Below are positions 25,141 to 33,954 of a stretch of DNA of 40,643 bases, in pieces. The stretch is from contig JAHJIQ010000046.1 in assembly GCA_018823285.1 (NCBI GenBank), positions 1-40,643 of the forward strand, read 5' to 3'. The notes below the pieces were generated by a model. It did not search any database and was not told the DNA's origin. It saw only the letters and a program-made list of their open reading frames with translations. The translations under genes were made by a program, and so were the position numbers. Source of the stretch: Pseudomonadota bacterium (lineage in GTDB: Bacteria; Desulfobacterota; Desulfobulbia; Desulfobulbales; JAGXFP01). The first letter of the stretch is position 1. Each line of letters begins with the position of its first letter.

Positions 25141-26232
25141 ATGAAAAAGAAAATTGCAGTTCTGGAAGGTGACGGTATCGGGCCGGAGATTACCGCTGAA
25201 GGGCTCAAGGTCCTTGCGGCCATTGAAAAAAAATATGATCATTCGTTTCAGATAAAACACGCGCCTTTCGGAGCGAACGCCTATTTCTCCCATGGCACCC
25301 CTTTTCCCGATGAGGCAAAACAGATCTGTGATGAGGCCGACGGGATCATCAAAGGCCCGGTGGGGTTGGCGGTGGAGAAGATGGCGACCATCCCCCAGGA
25401 GTTTCGACCGGAGATCGGGGCGATCCTGCCTTTGCGGAAAAGATACAACACCTTTCTGAATTTCCGGCCGGTTTTTCTGCCGAAAGCTCTGGCCCATTTT
25501 TCACCCATCCGGGAGGAGATCATCGGTGAGGGCATTGATATATTGATGATCCGGGAGCTGGTGGGCGGGATCTACTTTGGTGATAAAAAAGAGGGCTCGG
25601 CCACCGGTATGGAATATGCCAGTGACGACTGCATCTATACCAGGAAGCAGGTTGAAGATATTGCCCATGCCGCTTTTGTTGAGGCGCGCAAAAAAGGCTC
25701 TCCGCTCTTCAATGTCCATAAAGCCAATGTCCTTGCCACGTCACGTTTCTGGAACGATATCGTTGCCGAAGTCAGTGGTGAATACAAGGATGTCGAATTG
25801 CATTCGATCCTGGTTGATAATGCGGCCTTCCAGCTGGTCAAGAACCCCCGTCAGTTCAACGGGGTCATGCTCCTGGAAAACATGCAGGGGGACATCCTCA
25901 CCGATCAGGCGGGCGGCATCCTCGGTTCTCTCGGGCTCATGCCCTCGGCCTGTATCGGGCCGGAAAAAGGGTATGTGGAACCGGCCCATGGCTCCGCTCC
26001 CGATATTGCCGGGCAGAACATCGCAAACCCCTATTCAATGATCGGCAGTGTCGCCTTTCTTTTGGACAAATGTTTCGGTTTGATTGAGGAGTCCGATGCG
26101 ATCTGGAATGCGATGTTCCGCCTTTTCGCTGAAGGATATACCACCCCGGAACTGGCCGGGCGGAAGCCAGACGGCGACACCGTTCTGACCACGGGAGAAT
26201 TCGGCGACAGGATTGTCGGGTATTTGAAATGA
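25141..26232 (+). CDS. leuB: Isopropylmalate/isocitrate dehydrogenase family enzyme
   Basis: The 363-residue protein has the beta-decarboxylating dehydrogenase fold: GDGIGPEI at the start, PLRKRYNTFLNFRPV with substrate-binding arginines, RELVGGIYFG, a VHKANVL lysine region, and HGSAPDIAGQNIANP in the cofactor region. The RELVGGIYFG and HGSAPDIAG segments favour 3-isopropylmalate dehydrogenase (leucine synthesis) over isocitrate dehydrogenase. The catalytic-metal segment reads NMQGDILTDQAG instead of the usual MxGDILSDEAS, and the loop around EFRPEIGAILP deviates from the LeuB consensus. It stands alone without leuA, leuC or leuD, so a second LeuB-like enzyme for a related substrate is also possible. 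GGGAAAG precedes the ATG. Confidence 0.8.
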   Translation: MKKKIAVLEGDGIGPEITAEGLKVLAAIEKKYDHSFQIKHAPFGANAYFSHGTPFPDEAKQICDEADGIIKGPVGLAVEKMATIPQEFRPEIGAILPLRKRYNTFLNFRPVFLPKALAHFSPIREEIIGEGIDILMIRELVGGIYFGDKKEGSATGMEYASDDCIYTRKQVEDIAHAAFVEARKKGSPLFNVHKANVLATSRFWNDIVAEVSGEYKDVELHSILVDNAAFQLVKNPRQFNGVMLLENMQGDILTDQAGGILGSLGLMPSACIGPEKGYVEPAHGSAPDIAGQNIANPYSMIGSVAFLLDKCFGLIEESDAIWNAMFRLFAEGYTTPELAGRKPDGDTVLTTGEFGDRIVGYLK

Positions 26233-26345
26233 ATGAAGAATTAAAAATGAAGAATGAAGAATTGTAGATGTGACGTTACAGAGGGGGTAAAATTCTTCAC
26301 TCTTCACTCTTCACTCTTCACTCTTCACTCTTCACTCTTCACTCT
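26229..26345. repeat. Heptanucleotide (TTCACTC)7 element with inverted flank
   Basis: Seven perfect TTCACTC units fill 26296-26344. To the left, AATGAAGAATGAAGAATT (within 26247-26263) is roughly the inverse of the TTCACTC side. The two are joined by a GATGTGACGTTACA and GGGGGTAAAATT middle. The element occupies the convergent gap between the dehydrogenase and the histidine kinase, and the last units encode the kinase's C-terminal residues and stop. The copy at 33122-33257 has the same order and middle but nine units. Confidence 0.88.
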
Positions 26346-28658
26346 TAATTGCCCTTTCCGGTCCAGTAACTCCCGGACGGTGTGGGCCAAATCGTGCTGC
26401 TCCAGGGGCTTGATCATGAAGGCGCTCGCACCGGCGGCTTTTGCGGCTTCCTCGTTGATCTGCTCACTGTAGCCGGTGCAGAGGATAACCGGAAGATCCG
26501 GTCTTACGGCAAGGAGTTCCCTGGTCAGCTGTTCCCCGGTCATCTTCGGCATGGTCTGGTCGGTGATCACCAGATCAAACTGATCGGGGTTGGCGCGGAA
26601 GGTTGCAAGGGCTTCCAGGCTGCCGCTTTCTACGGTCACTTCATAGCCGAGCCATTCCAGCATTCGGCAATGGATTCCGGCAACCGCGTCATCATCATCG
26701 ACCACCAGGATATTTTCACTGCCCATCGGCAGCGGGTCGATTTCTTCCGGTTGTTTAATCTCGACCTCCTCAATCTTCGGGAAGAAAACCCTGATCCAGG
26801 CGCCTCCCCGGTCAGTATCGCTGACCACCTTGATCAGTCCATGGTGGCTTTTGACGATCCCGTGGACGATGGCAAGGCCCATCCCTGAACCCTTTGCGGC
26901 CGATTTGGTGGTGAAGTAGGGTTCGAAAATCCGGTCAATAATTTCCGGGGGAATACCTTCACCGTTGTCTTTTACCGAGACTTCAATATAGTCTCCAGGC
27001 TGCATGGTGATCTCATTTTCCAGATCCTTTTTTTCAAGCCTGGTTTTGTGCAGGGAAACCTCCAGGATCCCGCCTGTTTTCTCCATAGCATGTGCAGCAT
27101 TGGTGCAGAGATTGATCAGGATCTGATGAATCTGGGACGGATCTCCCAGAATGCTCCCGCAGTATGGGTCAAGCTCCTGCTTTATCTCGATGGTGGTCGG
27201 GATTGAAGCGCGGATCAGCTTGATCGCCTCATTGATGATCGGGTGGAGGTTGAGCGGTTTCTTTTCCTGCTCCGCTTTGCGGCTGAAGGAAAGGATGTTC
27301 TTGACCAGGTCCCTGGCCCGGGATCCTGCGTTCAGGATCTCTTCAAGGTAGATCGGCATCTGGCTTCTTTCGGGGTGTTGTTCCCGGCGGGCCATTTCGG
27401 CGTAACCGATAATCGGAGTCAGCAGGTTGTTGAAATCGTGGGCGATGCCGCCGGCCAGGGTGCCGATCGCCTCCATCTTATGGGCCTGCCGCAGCTGCTC
27501 TTCAAGGCGTCTTTTTTCATTGGCTTCATTTCTGGTACGGGTCAGATCGTGGATGCAGACGTAGATGCTCAGCGGCTGCTCCTGATGGTCCCGGACGACT
27601 TTAACGGTCACTTCAATGGGCTTGCCTGCCGGGTTGTTCGGGTGATCGATTTCCATGGTGATGACCGCGTCTTCCAGTCTGTTCTGGGCGAGGCAGACCG
27701 GGCACGGTTCAGATTCGCCATCAGGGTGGATCAATTGTTCAATATGTCTGCCTGTGGCCTGATCCGGAGTACTCCGAATCATCTTGTAAAAAACATTGTT
27801 CCCCCGGAGAAGGCGGCGGTTGAGATCGAGAAAGTAGACCGCATCTCCGGATTCATTCATTGCCGAAGAGAGTTCCTGGAATGATTGTTCCAGGGTTTTG
27901 GTGACTTCCCGGCATTCTGCGATTCGGTATTTCAGTTCGCTGTTTTTCTCCTTGATCTTTTTTTCCTGTTTGAGGCCGAGGCTGTTGAAGAAGCTCAAAA
28001 TCCCGAGACCCAGAACCAGAACGAGGGCATGAAAGAGCAGGAGGTGATTTTTCGAGGATTTTTCCGCGGCAAGGAAAGGTCCGGCGGGGATCGTCACACT
28101 GATCCCGCCGCGGATCTCGCCAAGCCGGTATCCTTGTTCCGCGTGGCATTTCAGGCACGCCTCTTTGACGGCCAGCGGGGCCATATACCTGTATTGGGAT
28201 GAAGATTCGATAAATTCCAGAAACTCACGCTCTCCGGCCTCGAATCTCTTCAGGGTTGCCGTTTCCCAGGCATCAGCCCTGTTGTCAGGTCTGAGAGGGT
28301 TCAGACTGGTGATATGATACCTGATATTGTTTTCGGTTTCGGCGATTTCCGCAATCTGCCTGGTCATGAAGGCGGGGTTGATTTTGGTCAGTTCCAGCCC
28401 TGAGAGGGTGGTTACATCGCGGTCCGGATCCTTCAGGTAGGGGTTGGGTTGGGTCTTTTCGGTCACCGGCACATACACCCCGCCGTGTCTGGCATTCCAG
28501 AGCCGGGTGGTTTCGATCTCCTTGAAAAAGGACGAGCCGGTGCTTCTGGCGAGGATGAGTGTATTCCTGTCGATGGAATGGTTGTTCCATAGAAGTGAAC
28601 AGAGAACCACTGCCGTCCAGAACAGCAGCAGAAAAGAGAAGTGAATCCTGTTCTTCAA
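26325..28658 (-). CDS. Heme-sensing (DUF3365) PAS hybrid histidine kinase
   Basis: The domain order in 777 residues is: membrane segment (about 8-26), periplasmic DUF3365 domain with a c-heme site CLKCH (about 167-171; [16 protein letters not shown] follows), membrane segment (about 206-226), coiled coil, PAS (about 265-385, with EPCPVCLAQ), HisKA with the phospho-His in [14 protein letters not shown] (about 405), HATPase with N-box [11 protein letters not shown] and G-box DNGEGIPP, and a C-terminal receiver with phospho-Asp in [10 protein letters not shown]. It should read periplasmic redox state or a heme ligand and autophosphorylate. No separate response regulator is adjacent. The sensor half resembles the kinase-less protein at 7180-8550. 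The final residues (GQLRVKSEE) and stop come from the TTCACTC repeat. Confidence 0.93.
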   Translation of the reverse strand: MKNRIHFSFLLLFWTAVVLCSLLWNNHSIDRNTLILARSTGSSFFKEIETTRLWNARHGGVYVPVTEKTQPNPYLKDPDRDVTTLSGLELTKINPAFMTRQIAEIAETENNIRYHITSLNPLRPDNRADAWETATLKRFEAGEREFLEFIESSSQYRYMAPLAVKEACLKCHAEQGYRLGEIRGGISVTIPAGPFLAAEKSSKNHLLLFHALVLVLGLGILSFFNSLGLKQEKKIKEKNSELKYRIAECREVTKTLEQSFQELSSAMNESGDAVYFLDLNRRLLRGNNVFYKMIRSTPDQATGRHIEQLIHPDGESEPCPVCLAQNRLEDAVITMEIDHPNNPAGKPIEVTVKVVRDHQEQPLSIYVCIHDLTRTRNEANEKRRLEEQLRQAHKMEAIGTLAGGIAHDFNNLLTPIIGYAEMARREQHPERSQMPIYLEEILNAGSRARDLVKNILSFSRKAEQEKKPLNLHPIINEAIKLIRASIPTTIEIKQELDPYCGSILGDPSQIHQILINLCTNAAHAMEKTGGILEVSLHKTRLEKKDLENEITMQPGDYIEVSVKDNGEGIPPEIIDRIFEPYFTTKSAAKGSGMGLAIVHGIVKSHHGLIKVVSDTDRGGAWIRVFFPKIEEVEIKQPEEIDPLPMGSENILVVDDDDAVAGIHCRMLEWLGYEVTVESGSLEALATFRANPDQFDLVITDQTMPKMTGEQLTRELLAVRPDLPVILCTGYSEQINEEAAKAAGASAFMIKPLEQHDLAHTVRELLDRKGQLRVKSEE

Positions 28659-28900
28659 AAAATGCCCCCGCTTGATTTCGCCGGAATTGTTTTACAGAGG
28701 GTTGCTCTTTTCCATGTTGCAATAGAGAGAGGGGAAAAGTCAAGCTGTGCAGGAGGTAAATGTTTGGCGAAGGGTGGTTCAACGTGTGTTCTGCTTCACA
28801 CCGATGATTGTAAAAGCTTCAGTTGAGACGCTGGTTGAAGTACGTTCCACGCATCCATCCGGGGTTTTGACGACTCGATCGGTGTTGATTATTTGCCGAA

Positions 28901-29491
28901 TCACAGCGCTTCGCAATCGGCATAGGTTACCGTCGCACTGAAGAGCAGAGCCCCGTCGCGGCCGGAATAATCCTGACTGTAGACGATCCCGGCTTTCATT
29001 CCATTGCGGGCCTTTTCATTGCCGCAATATTTTTCGGTCAGGTACCGGGTGATGTTCTTTTTGAAGACATCCTCCCGGGCGCGGTCTTCATCGGTCAGGT
29101 TGACCAGGGTGTTCTTGTAGGTGATCGTGCTCCCTTCGACGACCACTTCATCAAGCCGGGTCGAGTTGTCGACCATGAAGGGGGTTTTGCTGTTCAGGGA
29201 GCGGGCGCTCTCCAGAAGGCTCGCTGCGATTCCGGAGCCGGAATTGTCTGGAAACGGGATGTCGGGTGAACGGTATTCTTTTCCCGGCCGGAGAAAATAG
29301 AGCGCCGCAAAGGCAACAACAGCCATTGCGGTGAAGGCGGCAATCCTGACTCCGGTTTTGTTGCCGGGAGGTGTTCCCTGCTCTTTCGGCAACAGCTTTC
29401 CGCCGCACTGCGGGCAGTTGAAATCCGTTTTTTCAGCTTCCGCTCCGGATTGATCCTGCCCGCAACTTTTGCAATACAATGTGTTGTTCAT
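28901..29491 (-). CDS. Zinc-ribbon membrane-anchored protein
   Basis: From ATG 29491 (GGGGACGAAA upstream) the protein starts with a zinc ribbon, YCKSCGQDQ ... FNCPQCGGKL (two CxxC pairs, about residues 6-31). It then has one membrane segment (about 46-67) and a C-terminal extracytoplasmic domain of about 125 residues. That domain has PFMVDNSTRLDEVVVEGSTI and ITRYLTEKYCGNEKARNGMK; I do not recognise a named family, though the style resembles DUF-type lipoprotein-like domains fused to a ribbon. A 242-base gene-free gap separates it from the kinase. The function is unknown. Confidence 0.75.
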   Translation of the reverse strand: MNNTLYCKSCGQDQSGAEAEKTDFNCPQCGGKLLPKEQGTPPGNKTGVRIAAFTAMAVVAFAALYFLRPGKEYRSPDIPFPDNSGSGIAASLLESARSLNSKTPFMVDNSTRLDEVVVEGSTITYKNTLVNLTDEDRAREDVFKKNITRYLTEKYCGNEKARNGMKAGIVYSQDYSGRDGALLFSATVTYADCEAL

Positions 29492-29664
29492 TTTCGTCCC
29501 CGACTTTTCGTATCTGAAGAAGGGCCAATGGTGCATGTCAGCAGAGGTTTACCTGCAATGAGACCGGCTGTCAATCTTCGCTACGATTGGCGTGGCTCCT
29601 TCTCCAGCCGGCCTCGCGAAGCTTTGAATTGTTGAGGGCCTGGTGTTGTGGCTTTATAAGGAGA

Positions 29665-29680
29665 TTTTTTTTGGGGGGGG
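29665..29680. repeat. T8G8 homopolymer tract upstream of the binding-protein gene
   Basis: Eight T's (29665-29672) are followed directly by eight G's (29673-29680), and TTGACT starts at 29681. The tract lies about 80 bases before the binding-protein start, next to a possible -35 box. Such tracts can slip during replication. It could also be a sequencing weakness. Confidence 0.6.
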
Positions 29681-29762
29681 TTGACTTGATGTGACATTTT
29701 GTCGCACACTTTATTACTGACTTTATACCAAGCTGTTTCAAAATATCATGGAGGATGTCGGG

Positions 29763-30674
29763 ATGACGAAGACGATTGGCAAGGTGATGATGGCAGTTCT
29801 GCTGTTGGGAATATTCTGTGGTACCGCTACGGCTGCGGAGATGATGAAATGGACCGGGTGCGGCATCACCAAGATCGCCTTTATGGCCGAGGCCGCCGAT
29901 GCCTATAAGAAAAAGACCGGGGTGGTGATCAGTCTTTCCGGAGGCGGCGCCACCAAGGGAATCAGGGCGGCTAATTCCGGCGAAGTCGACATGGGCGGCA
30001 ACTGCCGGCCGAGCCTGCCCGGCAAATTCCCCGCCGAGGAAGGCGAGGTCTATCTGACCGTGGTGGCCTGGGACGCCCTGGTGCCCATCGTCCAGAAGGA
30101 CAATCCGGTGGATTCCATCACCACTGAGAATTTGAAGAAAGTCCTGCAGGGAGAGATCACCAACTGGAAGGATCTCGGGGGGCCGGACCAGAAGATTCTC
30201 CTGGTGACCCGCACCGGGAAAACAAACGGGGTCGGCTATATGGCAAGAAAGATCATCTTCAACGATCCCGATGTCGATTTTGCCGCCGATGCTCTGGTCC
30301 TGAAGAGCACCGGCCCGGTTGAGAACAAGATCAAATCGGATGTCACAGCTTTCGGTTTGACTGGTTTCAGCAGCGCCAAAAAGAGGGTGGACAGCGGCGA
30401 GAGCATGAAAATTCTCGCAGTGGACGGCCACAAGGCGGACGCCGCAAGCATCGCCTCCGGTTCCTATTCGACCTTCCGCCCTCTTTTTATCTCCACCAAA
30501 GGGAAGCCGGCCGGGGAGGTCAAGGCGTTTCTCGACTGGCTCCTCTCCGACGAGGGGCAGGGGGTTGTCGAGGCAGCCGGCACCGCCTCGGTCAGGCAAA
30601 GCGTGGGGTTGAAGGCAAAGTTCAAACATTGGGAAACCACCGACCGGATCGTGAATTTCGACAGCCTCCCGTAA
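29763..30674 (+). CDS. PstS-like periplasmic binding protein
   Basis: ATG 29763 is eight bases after GGAGG and starts a signal peptide ending TATAA (about residue 25). The mature protein follows the phosphate-binding/PstS-type fold: TGVVISLSGGGATKGIRAAN, DMGGNCRPSLPG, a LTVVAWDALVPIVQKDNPV strand, and ITTENLKKVLQGEITNWKDLGG, which is characteristic of PstS-like proteins. It probably binds phosphate or a similar oxyanion in the periplasm. No pstC, pstA or pstB follows. The next gene, 78 bases on, is a chemoreceptor, so it may present ligand to the receptor and not to a transporter. The presumed ligand is inference. Confidence 0.88.
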   Translation: MTKTIGKVMMAVLLLGIFCGTATAAEMMKWTGCGITKIAFMAEAADAYKKKTGVVISLSGGGATKGIRAANSGEVDMGGNCRPSLPGKFPAEEGEVYLTVVAWDALVPIVQKDNPVDSITTENLKKVLQGEITNWKDLGGPDQKILLVTRTGKTNGVGYMARKIIFNDPDVDFAADALVLKSTGPVENKIKSDVTAFGLTGFSSAKKRVDSGESMKILAVDGHKADAASIASGSYSTFRPLFISTKGKPAGEVKAFLDWLLSDEGQGVVEAAGTASVRQSVGLKAKFKHWETTDRIVNFDSLP

Positions 30675-30693
30675 TCGGGCGAACATGAACATG

Positions 30694-30731
30694 TGAGCCT
30701 CTCGCAAAATGTCCAGTATGCAAGAGGCTCA
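30694..30731. other. Stem-loop between the binding-protein and chemoreceptor genes
   Basis: TGAGCCTCT (30694-30702) and AGAGGCTCA (30723-30731) pair perfectly over nine bases, with three more pairs after one mismatch. No T-run follows, so it is not a canonical terminator. It could limit read-through, stabilise the upstream mRNA or mark a processing point. Confidence 0.6.
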
Positions 30732-30752
30732 TCTACCAGAGGATTGATCTTT

Positions 30753-32357
30753 ATGGCTCAAACCAAGGGCATTGCCGCGAAGTTTCTTTCAATCATGTCG
30801 ATTATCACGGTCGTGATGTTTATCGGTATGGCTGCGACCCTTATCTCTCTTGTCAGCAAGGCGATGGACCAGATGGTGGTCACCTTTGGCGAAGGGATGA
30901 ACGGTGAGAAAGGGCGGCAGGAGACAACGTTAACTGAACAGGTCGGTGAGAAAGGCAAGGCGATTGCCGGCCTCCTTGCGGATACCGGCGCGGGGCTGAT
31001 TGCCGAATATGATTTCGACGCCCTGAACCGGCTTTCCCGAAACGCCGAAAGTGACCAGGATATTGTGCATGTCTGCTTTTATGATACTGAAAAGAACCTT
31101 CTGACAGAAAATAAAGAAGTTCCGGAAAACCTGCAGACTATCGAGCAAGAAGTCACCCATGAAGGCAGGCTTGTGGGCTTTGTGATGGTCGGGATGAGTC
31201 TTGACCGGGTGAATAAGATTATCGGCTCACTTACCGAAAGGATCGGTGCCCTGAGAAGTGACGTGACGGGTGATGTGCGCGAGACAACAAGGTCTTTGTC
31301 CTTCTCGATCTTTGTCATGGCGCTGTTCGGGGTGGTCGGTCTCTGTCTGGTGATCTACTTCTGTCTGGCGCGATTTGTCATGGCCCCGGTCAAGAATGTG
31401 ACCGCCGGATTGGCGAAGGGCGCCGGGCAGGTTGCCGATGCCAGCAACCAGCTGACCCGGGCCAGCCAGGGACTGGCGGAAGGAGCCGGAGAGCAGGCGG
31501 CGTCCCTTGAGGAGACCTCTTCCTCGCTTGAGGAGATGGCGGCCATGGCCCGTCAGAATGCCGATAACGCTGGTCAATGCAACACCCTGATGCAGGATGC
31601 CAACCGGGTCATTGCCCAGGCCAACGCTTCCATGGACCGGCAGACCGTATCCATGGCGGAAATCACCCGGGCCAGCGAAGACACCTCCAAGATCATCAAG
31701 ACCATCGATGAGATCGCCTTTCAGACCAATCTCCTGGCGTTGAACGCCGCCGTTGAAGCAGCCCGGGCCGGTGAAGCGGGGGCAGGGTTTGCCGTGGTGG
31801 CCGATGAGGTGCGGAATCTGGCCATGCGGGCGGCGGAGGCGGCCCGCAATACCGCCGGCCTGATCGAGGGGACTGTTGCCAAGGTCAGGGTTGGCTCTGA
31901 ATTGGTCGCGGCAACAAACGATGAGTTTCAGCAGGTGGCCGACAAGGCTTTGAAAGTGGGGACTCTGGTCGGAGAGATTGCCAGTGCCTCAAATGAGCAG
32001 ACAACCGGCATTGAACAGATCAACAAGGCGGTAACGGAAATCGACCGGGTGGTCCAGCAGACCGCCGCCAATGCCGAGCAGGCGGCAAGTGTTTCCGAGG
32101 AGATGAAAGGCCAGGCCGCACGGATGACCGGTTACGTTGCGGATCTCAGCACTTTGGTCGGCGGTAAAGAGGGCGGTCTGCAAGGCGGGAAGAAAGTGGC
32201 TTATGACTCCGCCGAAGGTTCGGGGTATCACAACAGATCGACACGCGGTTCAAGGAAGATTCCGGCACTGGAAAACAGGAGCGATTCGGGAAGAACCCGG
32301 ACAAAACCCGAGAAGCTGACCCCGTTTGCCGGAGATGATGAATTTGAGGATTTTTAG
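30753..32357 (+). CDS. Methyl-accepting chemotaxis protein
   Basis: From ATG 30753 (AGAGGA upstream) the receptor has a membrane segment (about 10-32), a periplasmic domain of about 150 residues ([29 protein letters not shown]), a second membrane segment (about 185-210) and a cytoplasmic signalling helix. The hairpin tip is conserved: [21 protein letters not shown], then GKGF replaced by [15 protein letters not shown]. No clear HAMP is seen, only a short MAPVKNVT linker. Residues after about 470 are a low-complexity tail ending EFEDF. It should signal to CheA/CheW, which are elsewhere. The close PstS-like gene upstream suggests indirect ligand sensing. Confidence 0.92.
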   Translation: MAQTKGIAAKFLSIMSIITVVMFIGMAATLISLVSKAMDQMVVTFGEGMNGEKGRQETTLTEQVGEKGKAIAGLLADTGAGLIAEYDFDALNRLSRNAESDQDIVHVCFYDTEKNLLTENKEVPENLQTIEQEVTHEGRLVGFVMVGMSLDRVNKIIGSLTERIGALRSDVTGDVRETTRSLSFSIFVMALFGVVGLCLVIYFCLARFVMAPVKNVTAGLAKGAGQVADASNQLTRASQGLAEGAGEQAASLEETSSSLEEMAAMARQNADNAGQCNTLMQDANRVIAQANASMDRQTVSMAEITRASEDTSKIIKTIDEIAFQTNLLALNAAVEAARAGEAGAGFAVVADEVRNLAMRAAEAARNTAGLIEGTVAKVRVGSELVAATNDEFQQVADKALKVGTLVGEIASASNEQTTGIEQINKAVTEIDRVVQQTAANAEQAASVSEEMKGQAARMTGYVADLSTLVGGKEGGLQGGKKVAYDSAEGSGYHNRSTRGSRKIPALENRSDSGRTRTKPEKLTPFAGDDEFEDF

Positions 32358-32381
32358 CGTTGCCTGATGAAGGTTGTATCC

Positions 32382-32422
32382 GCCGTCAGGCTGTCTGATG
32401 GGTGACAGCCTGACGGCTTTAT
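32382..32422 (+). terminator. Strong terminator after the chemoreceptor gene
   Basis: GCCGTCAGGCTGTC (32382-32395) and GACAGCCTGACGGC (32404-32417) form a perfect 14-bp stem with an eight-base loop, followed by TTTATT. It lies 25 bases after the chemoreceptor stop and could also reduce antisense read-through from the convergent hupE gene. Confidence 0.9.
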
Positions 32423-32435
32423 TGATTGGAATCTG

Positions 32436-33023
32436 CTAGTATTTTGCCAGAATGTAGATGATATGGACCCCGATTCCGGAGATCCCTGCGCCAACGTATC
32501 GTAAGAAATCGGCCCCTTTTGCGGTTTTTCCTGAAAAAACCCCGATCAGCACCCCGGCAAGGTGGATGGCGGCGGTTCCGGCCAGAAAGCCGACAGCGTA
32601 AATGGCCGGGCTGACGATCTTCGGCATTTCGTTACCATGGGCATGCCCGTGAAAGATCGCGAAGACGCCGACGCAGACCATCGCCCAGAGCGGAACCAGC
32701 TTTTTTTCCATGGCCAGGGCAAACCCCAGAATCAGCACCGAGAGGGCGATCCCGTATTCAACTCCCGGCAGCGGGATCGCCTTGATCCCGATGAAGGCGC
32801 CGACAGCCATCACACAGACAAAGGTCGCGGGCACGGTCCAGATTGCCCGGCCGCCCATCTGGGCGCTCAGGATGCCGACGGAAAGCATGGCCAGAAAATG
32901 GTCGAAGCCCAAAACCGGATGGGTCAGGCCGGAGAGGAACCCGCCCTCGCCGCTCAGAATATGGGCCTGGGCAAGGGTTGGAAAAAGGCAGACAGCAAGA
33001 GTAACACCGATCAATTTACGCAT
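32436..33023 (-). CDS. hupE: HupE/UreJ-family nickel or cobalt permease
   Basis: ATG 33023 follows GGGAG by six bases. The protein starts with a signal-like segment (MRKLIGVTLAVCLFPTLAQA) and shows the family signature HPVLGFDHFLAMLSVG (about 36-51). About six further membrane segments follow, with HGHAHG at about 125-130. HupE-type proteins supply metal to NiFe-hydrogenases or urease, but no such enzyme is in the window. It is convergent with the chemoreceptor gene and separated from it by a strong terminator. Confidence 0.9.
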   Translation of the reverse strand: MRKLIGVTLAVCLFPTLAQAHILSGEGGFLSGLTHPVLGFDHFLAMLSVGILSAQMGGRAIWTVPATFVCVMAVGAFIGIKAIPLPGVEYGIALSVLILGFALAMEKKLVPLWAMVCVGVFAIFHGHAHGNEMPKIVSPAIYAVGFLAGTAAIHLAGVLIGVFSGKTAKGADFLRYVGAGISGIGVHIIYILAKY

Positions 33024-33121
33024 ATCGTTCTCCCGGGGTTGTGCTACAATATTTAAAAAAGTAGCACAAAAAATACCCGACGGGTCAGAGGGTGTCAATA
33101 ATTTCGTCAGGGTGGAAAGAC

Positions 33122-33257
33122 AATGAAAAATGTAAAATGAAGAATGAAAAATGGTGGATGGGATGCTACCAGGGGGGTAAAATTCTCTTCACTCTTCACT
33201 CTTCACTCTTCACTCTTCACTCTTCACTCTTCACTCTTCACTCTTCACTCTTCACTA
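33122..33257. repeat. Second heptanucleotide element, (TTCACTC)9
   Basis: Nine perfect TTCACTC units (33188-33250) are followed by a partial TTCACTA (33251-33257) that contains the TAG stop of the ribbon-helix-helix gene. The left side carries AAAATGAAGAATGAAAAATG and a middle GGATGGGATGC ... GGGGGGTAAAATTCT like the copy at 26229-26345. The unit number differs (nine against seven). Confidence 0.88.
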
Positions 33258-33851
33258 GAGCTGATCCATCAGCCGCCCTTTTTCCACCAACTCTTCGATT
33301 TCACCGATATTGCGTGCGCAGGAGTCGGTAAGGGTTGTGATCTTTTTGGATACGGGGTCATCTGGGCCAAGACTTTTTTCCGACTTGTGCAGGATTTCCA
33401 GTCCCTGCTTGAGGAATTGCTTCAGGTCTTGAAGCAGAAGGGTTCTTTCACGCTGTTTTGCCTGTTCGGCGGAGATGACCGGCATCAGCCTGCGGATGGA
33501 AACTTCAACCAGGACATCCCGTGGCATTTTGTGGGCGACGGCAATCTGCTCCAGCGAGTCCAGCGAATTTCTGCTGAGAACAAAGGTTTTCTGCCGCCTC
33601 TCATTTACCCCCGTTTCATAATCCCTTGCCTCATTGGCAACCTGATCCAGCACGCTCCGGTTTTCAACCAGCTGGTCAAAGAGCGATTTCTGTTTCAGGC
33701 CCAACTGGGTGGCGGCAATACTCAAAAGATCGATGGCCTGGCTGGGCAGCCGGAACGTTGCCCGTACAGACTGTTTCCCCTTCAATGTATCGGCGGTCAG
33801 ATCCAGTTCGGTTTTGATAGAAGCCTGTGTTTTTCTGTTGCGGTTGTTCAT
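33255..33851 (-). CDS. Protein with two ribbon-helix-helix-like segments
   Basis: ATG 33851 follows GGGGGTGAAAACG, so the longer upstream frame is less likely. The 198-residue protein contains two segments shaped like ribbon-helix-helix DNA-binding units: VRATFRLPSQAIDLLSIAAT (about residues 28-63, ending LFDQLVEN) and TFVLSRNSLDSLEQIAVAH (about 86-118, ending VSIRRL). The C-terminal third is helical and charged. Two RHH units in one chain could bind DNA as a self-contained pair. It is probably a transcriptional regulator and its upstream inverted repeat fits autoregulation. I recognise no named family, and the DNA-binding call is an inference. Confidence 0.6.
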   Translation of the reverse strand: MNNRNRKTQASIKTELDLTADTLKGKQSVRATFRLPSQAIDLLSIAATQLGLKQKSLFDQLVENRSVLDQVANEARDYETGVNERRQKTFVLSRNSLDSLEQIAVAHKMPRDVLVEVSIRRLMPVISAEQAKQRERTLLLQDLKQFLKQGLEILHKSEKSLGPDDPVSKKITTLTDSCARNIGEIEELVEKGRLMDQL

Positions 33852-33869
33852 CGTTTTCACCCCCGGGAA

Positions 33870-33918
33870 AAAGTATTCCGGATTCATTACTTTGTCAACC
33901 TATTGTAAAAAAAGTAAT
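33870..33918 (-). promoter_or_regulatory. Promoter and candidate operator of the RHH-like gene
   Basis: On the minus strand TTGACA (33898-33893), a 17-base spacer and TACTTT (33875-33870) form a plausible promoter. ATTACTTT (33886-33893) and AAAGTAAT (33911-33918) are perfect inverted 8-mers flanking the -35 region. Position and symmetry suit a repressor site. Confidence 0.5.
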
Positions 33919-33954
33919 AAAAAAGAAAATGTAAAAAAAATAATGATGGCGATG

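Noticed and set aside
28659..28900. Possible small genes in the gap after the kinase gene
   Set aside because: Short frames lack ribosome-binding sites and protein-like composition.
29571..30707. 378-codon minus-strand frame over the binding protein
   Set aside because: Shadow of the PstS-like gene; no domain or ribosome-binding site of its own.
26296..33257. TTCACTC arrays as CRISPR-like repeats
   Set aside because: Units are 7 bases and contiguous without spacers; no cas genes are present.
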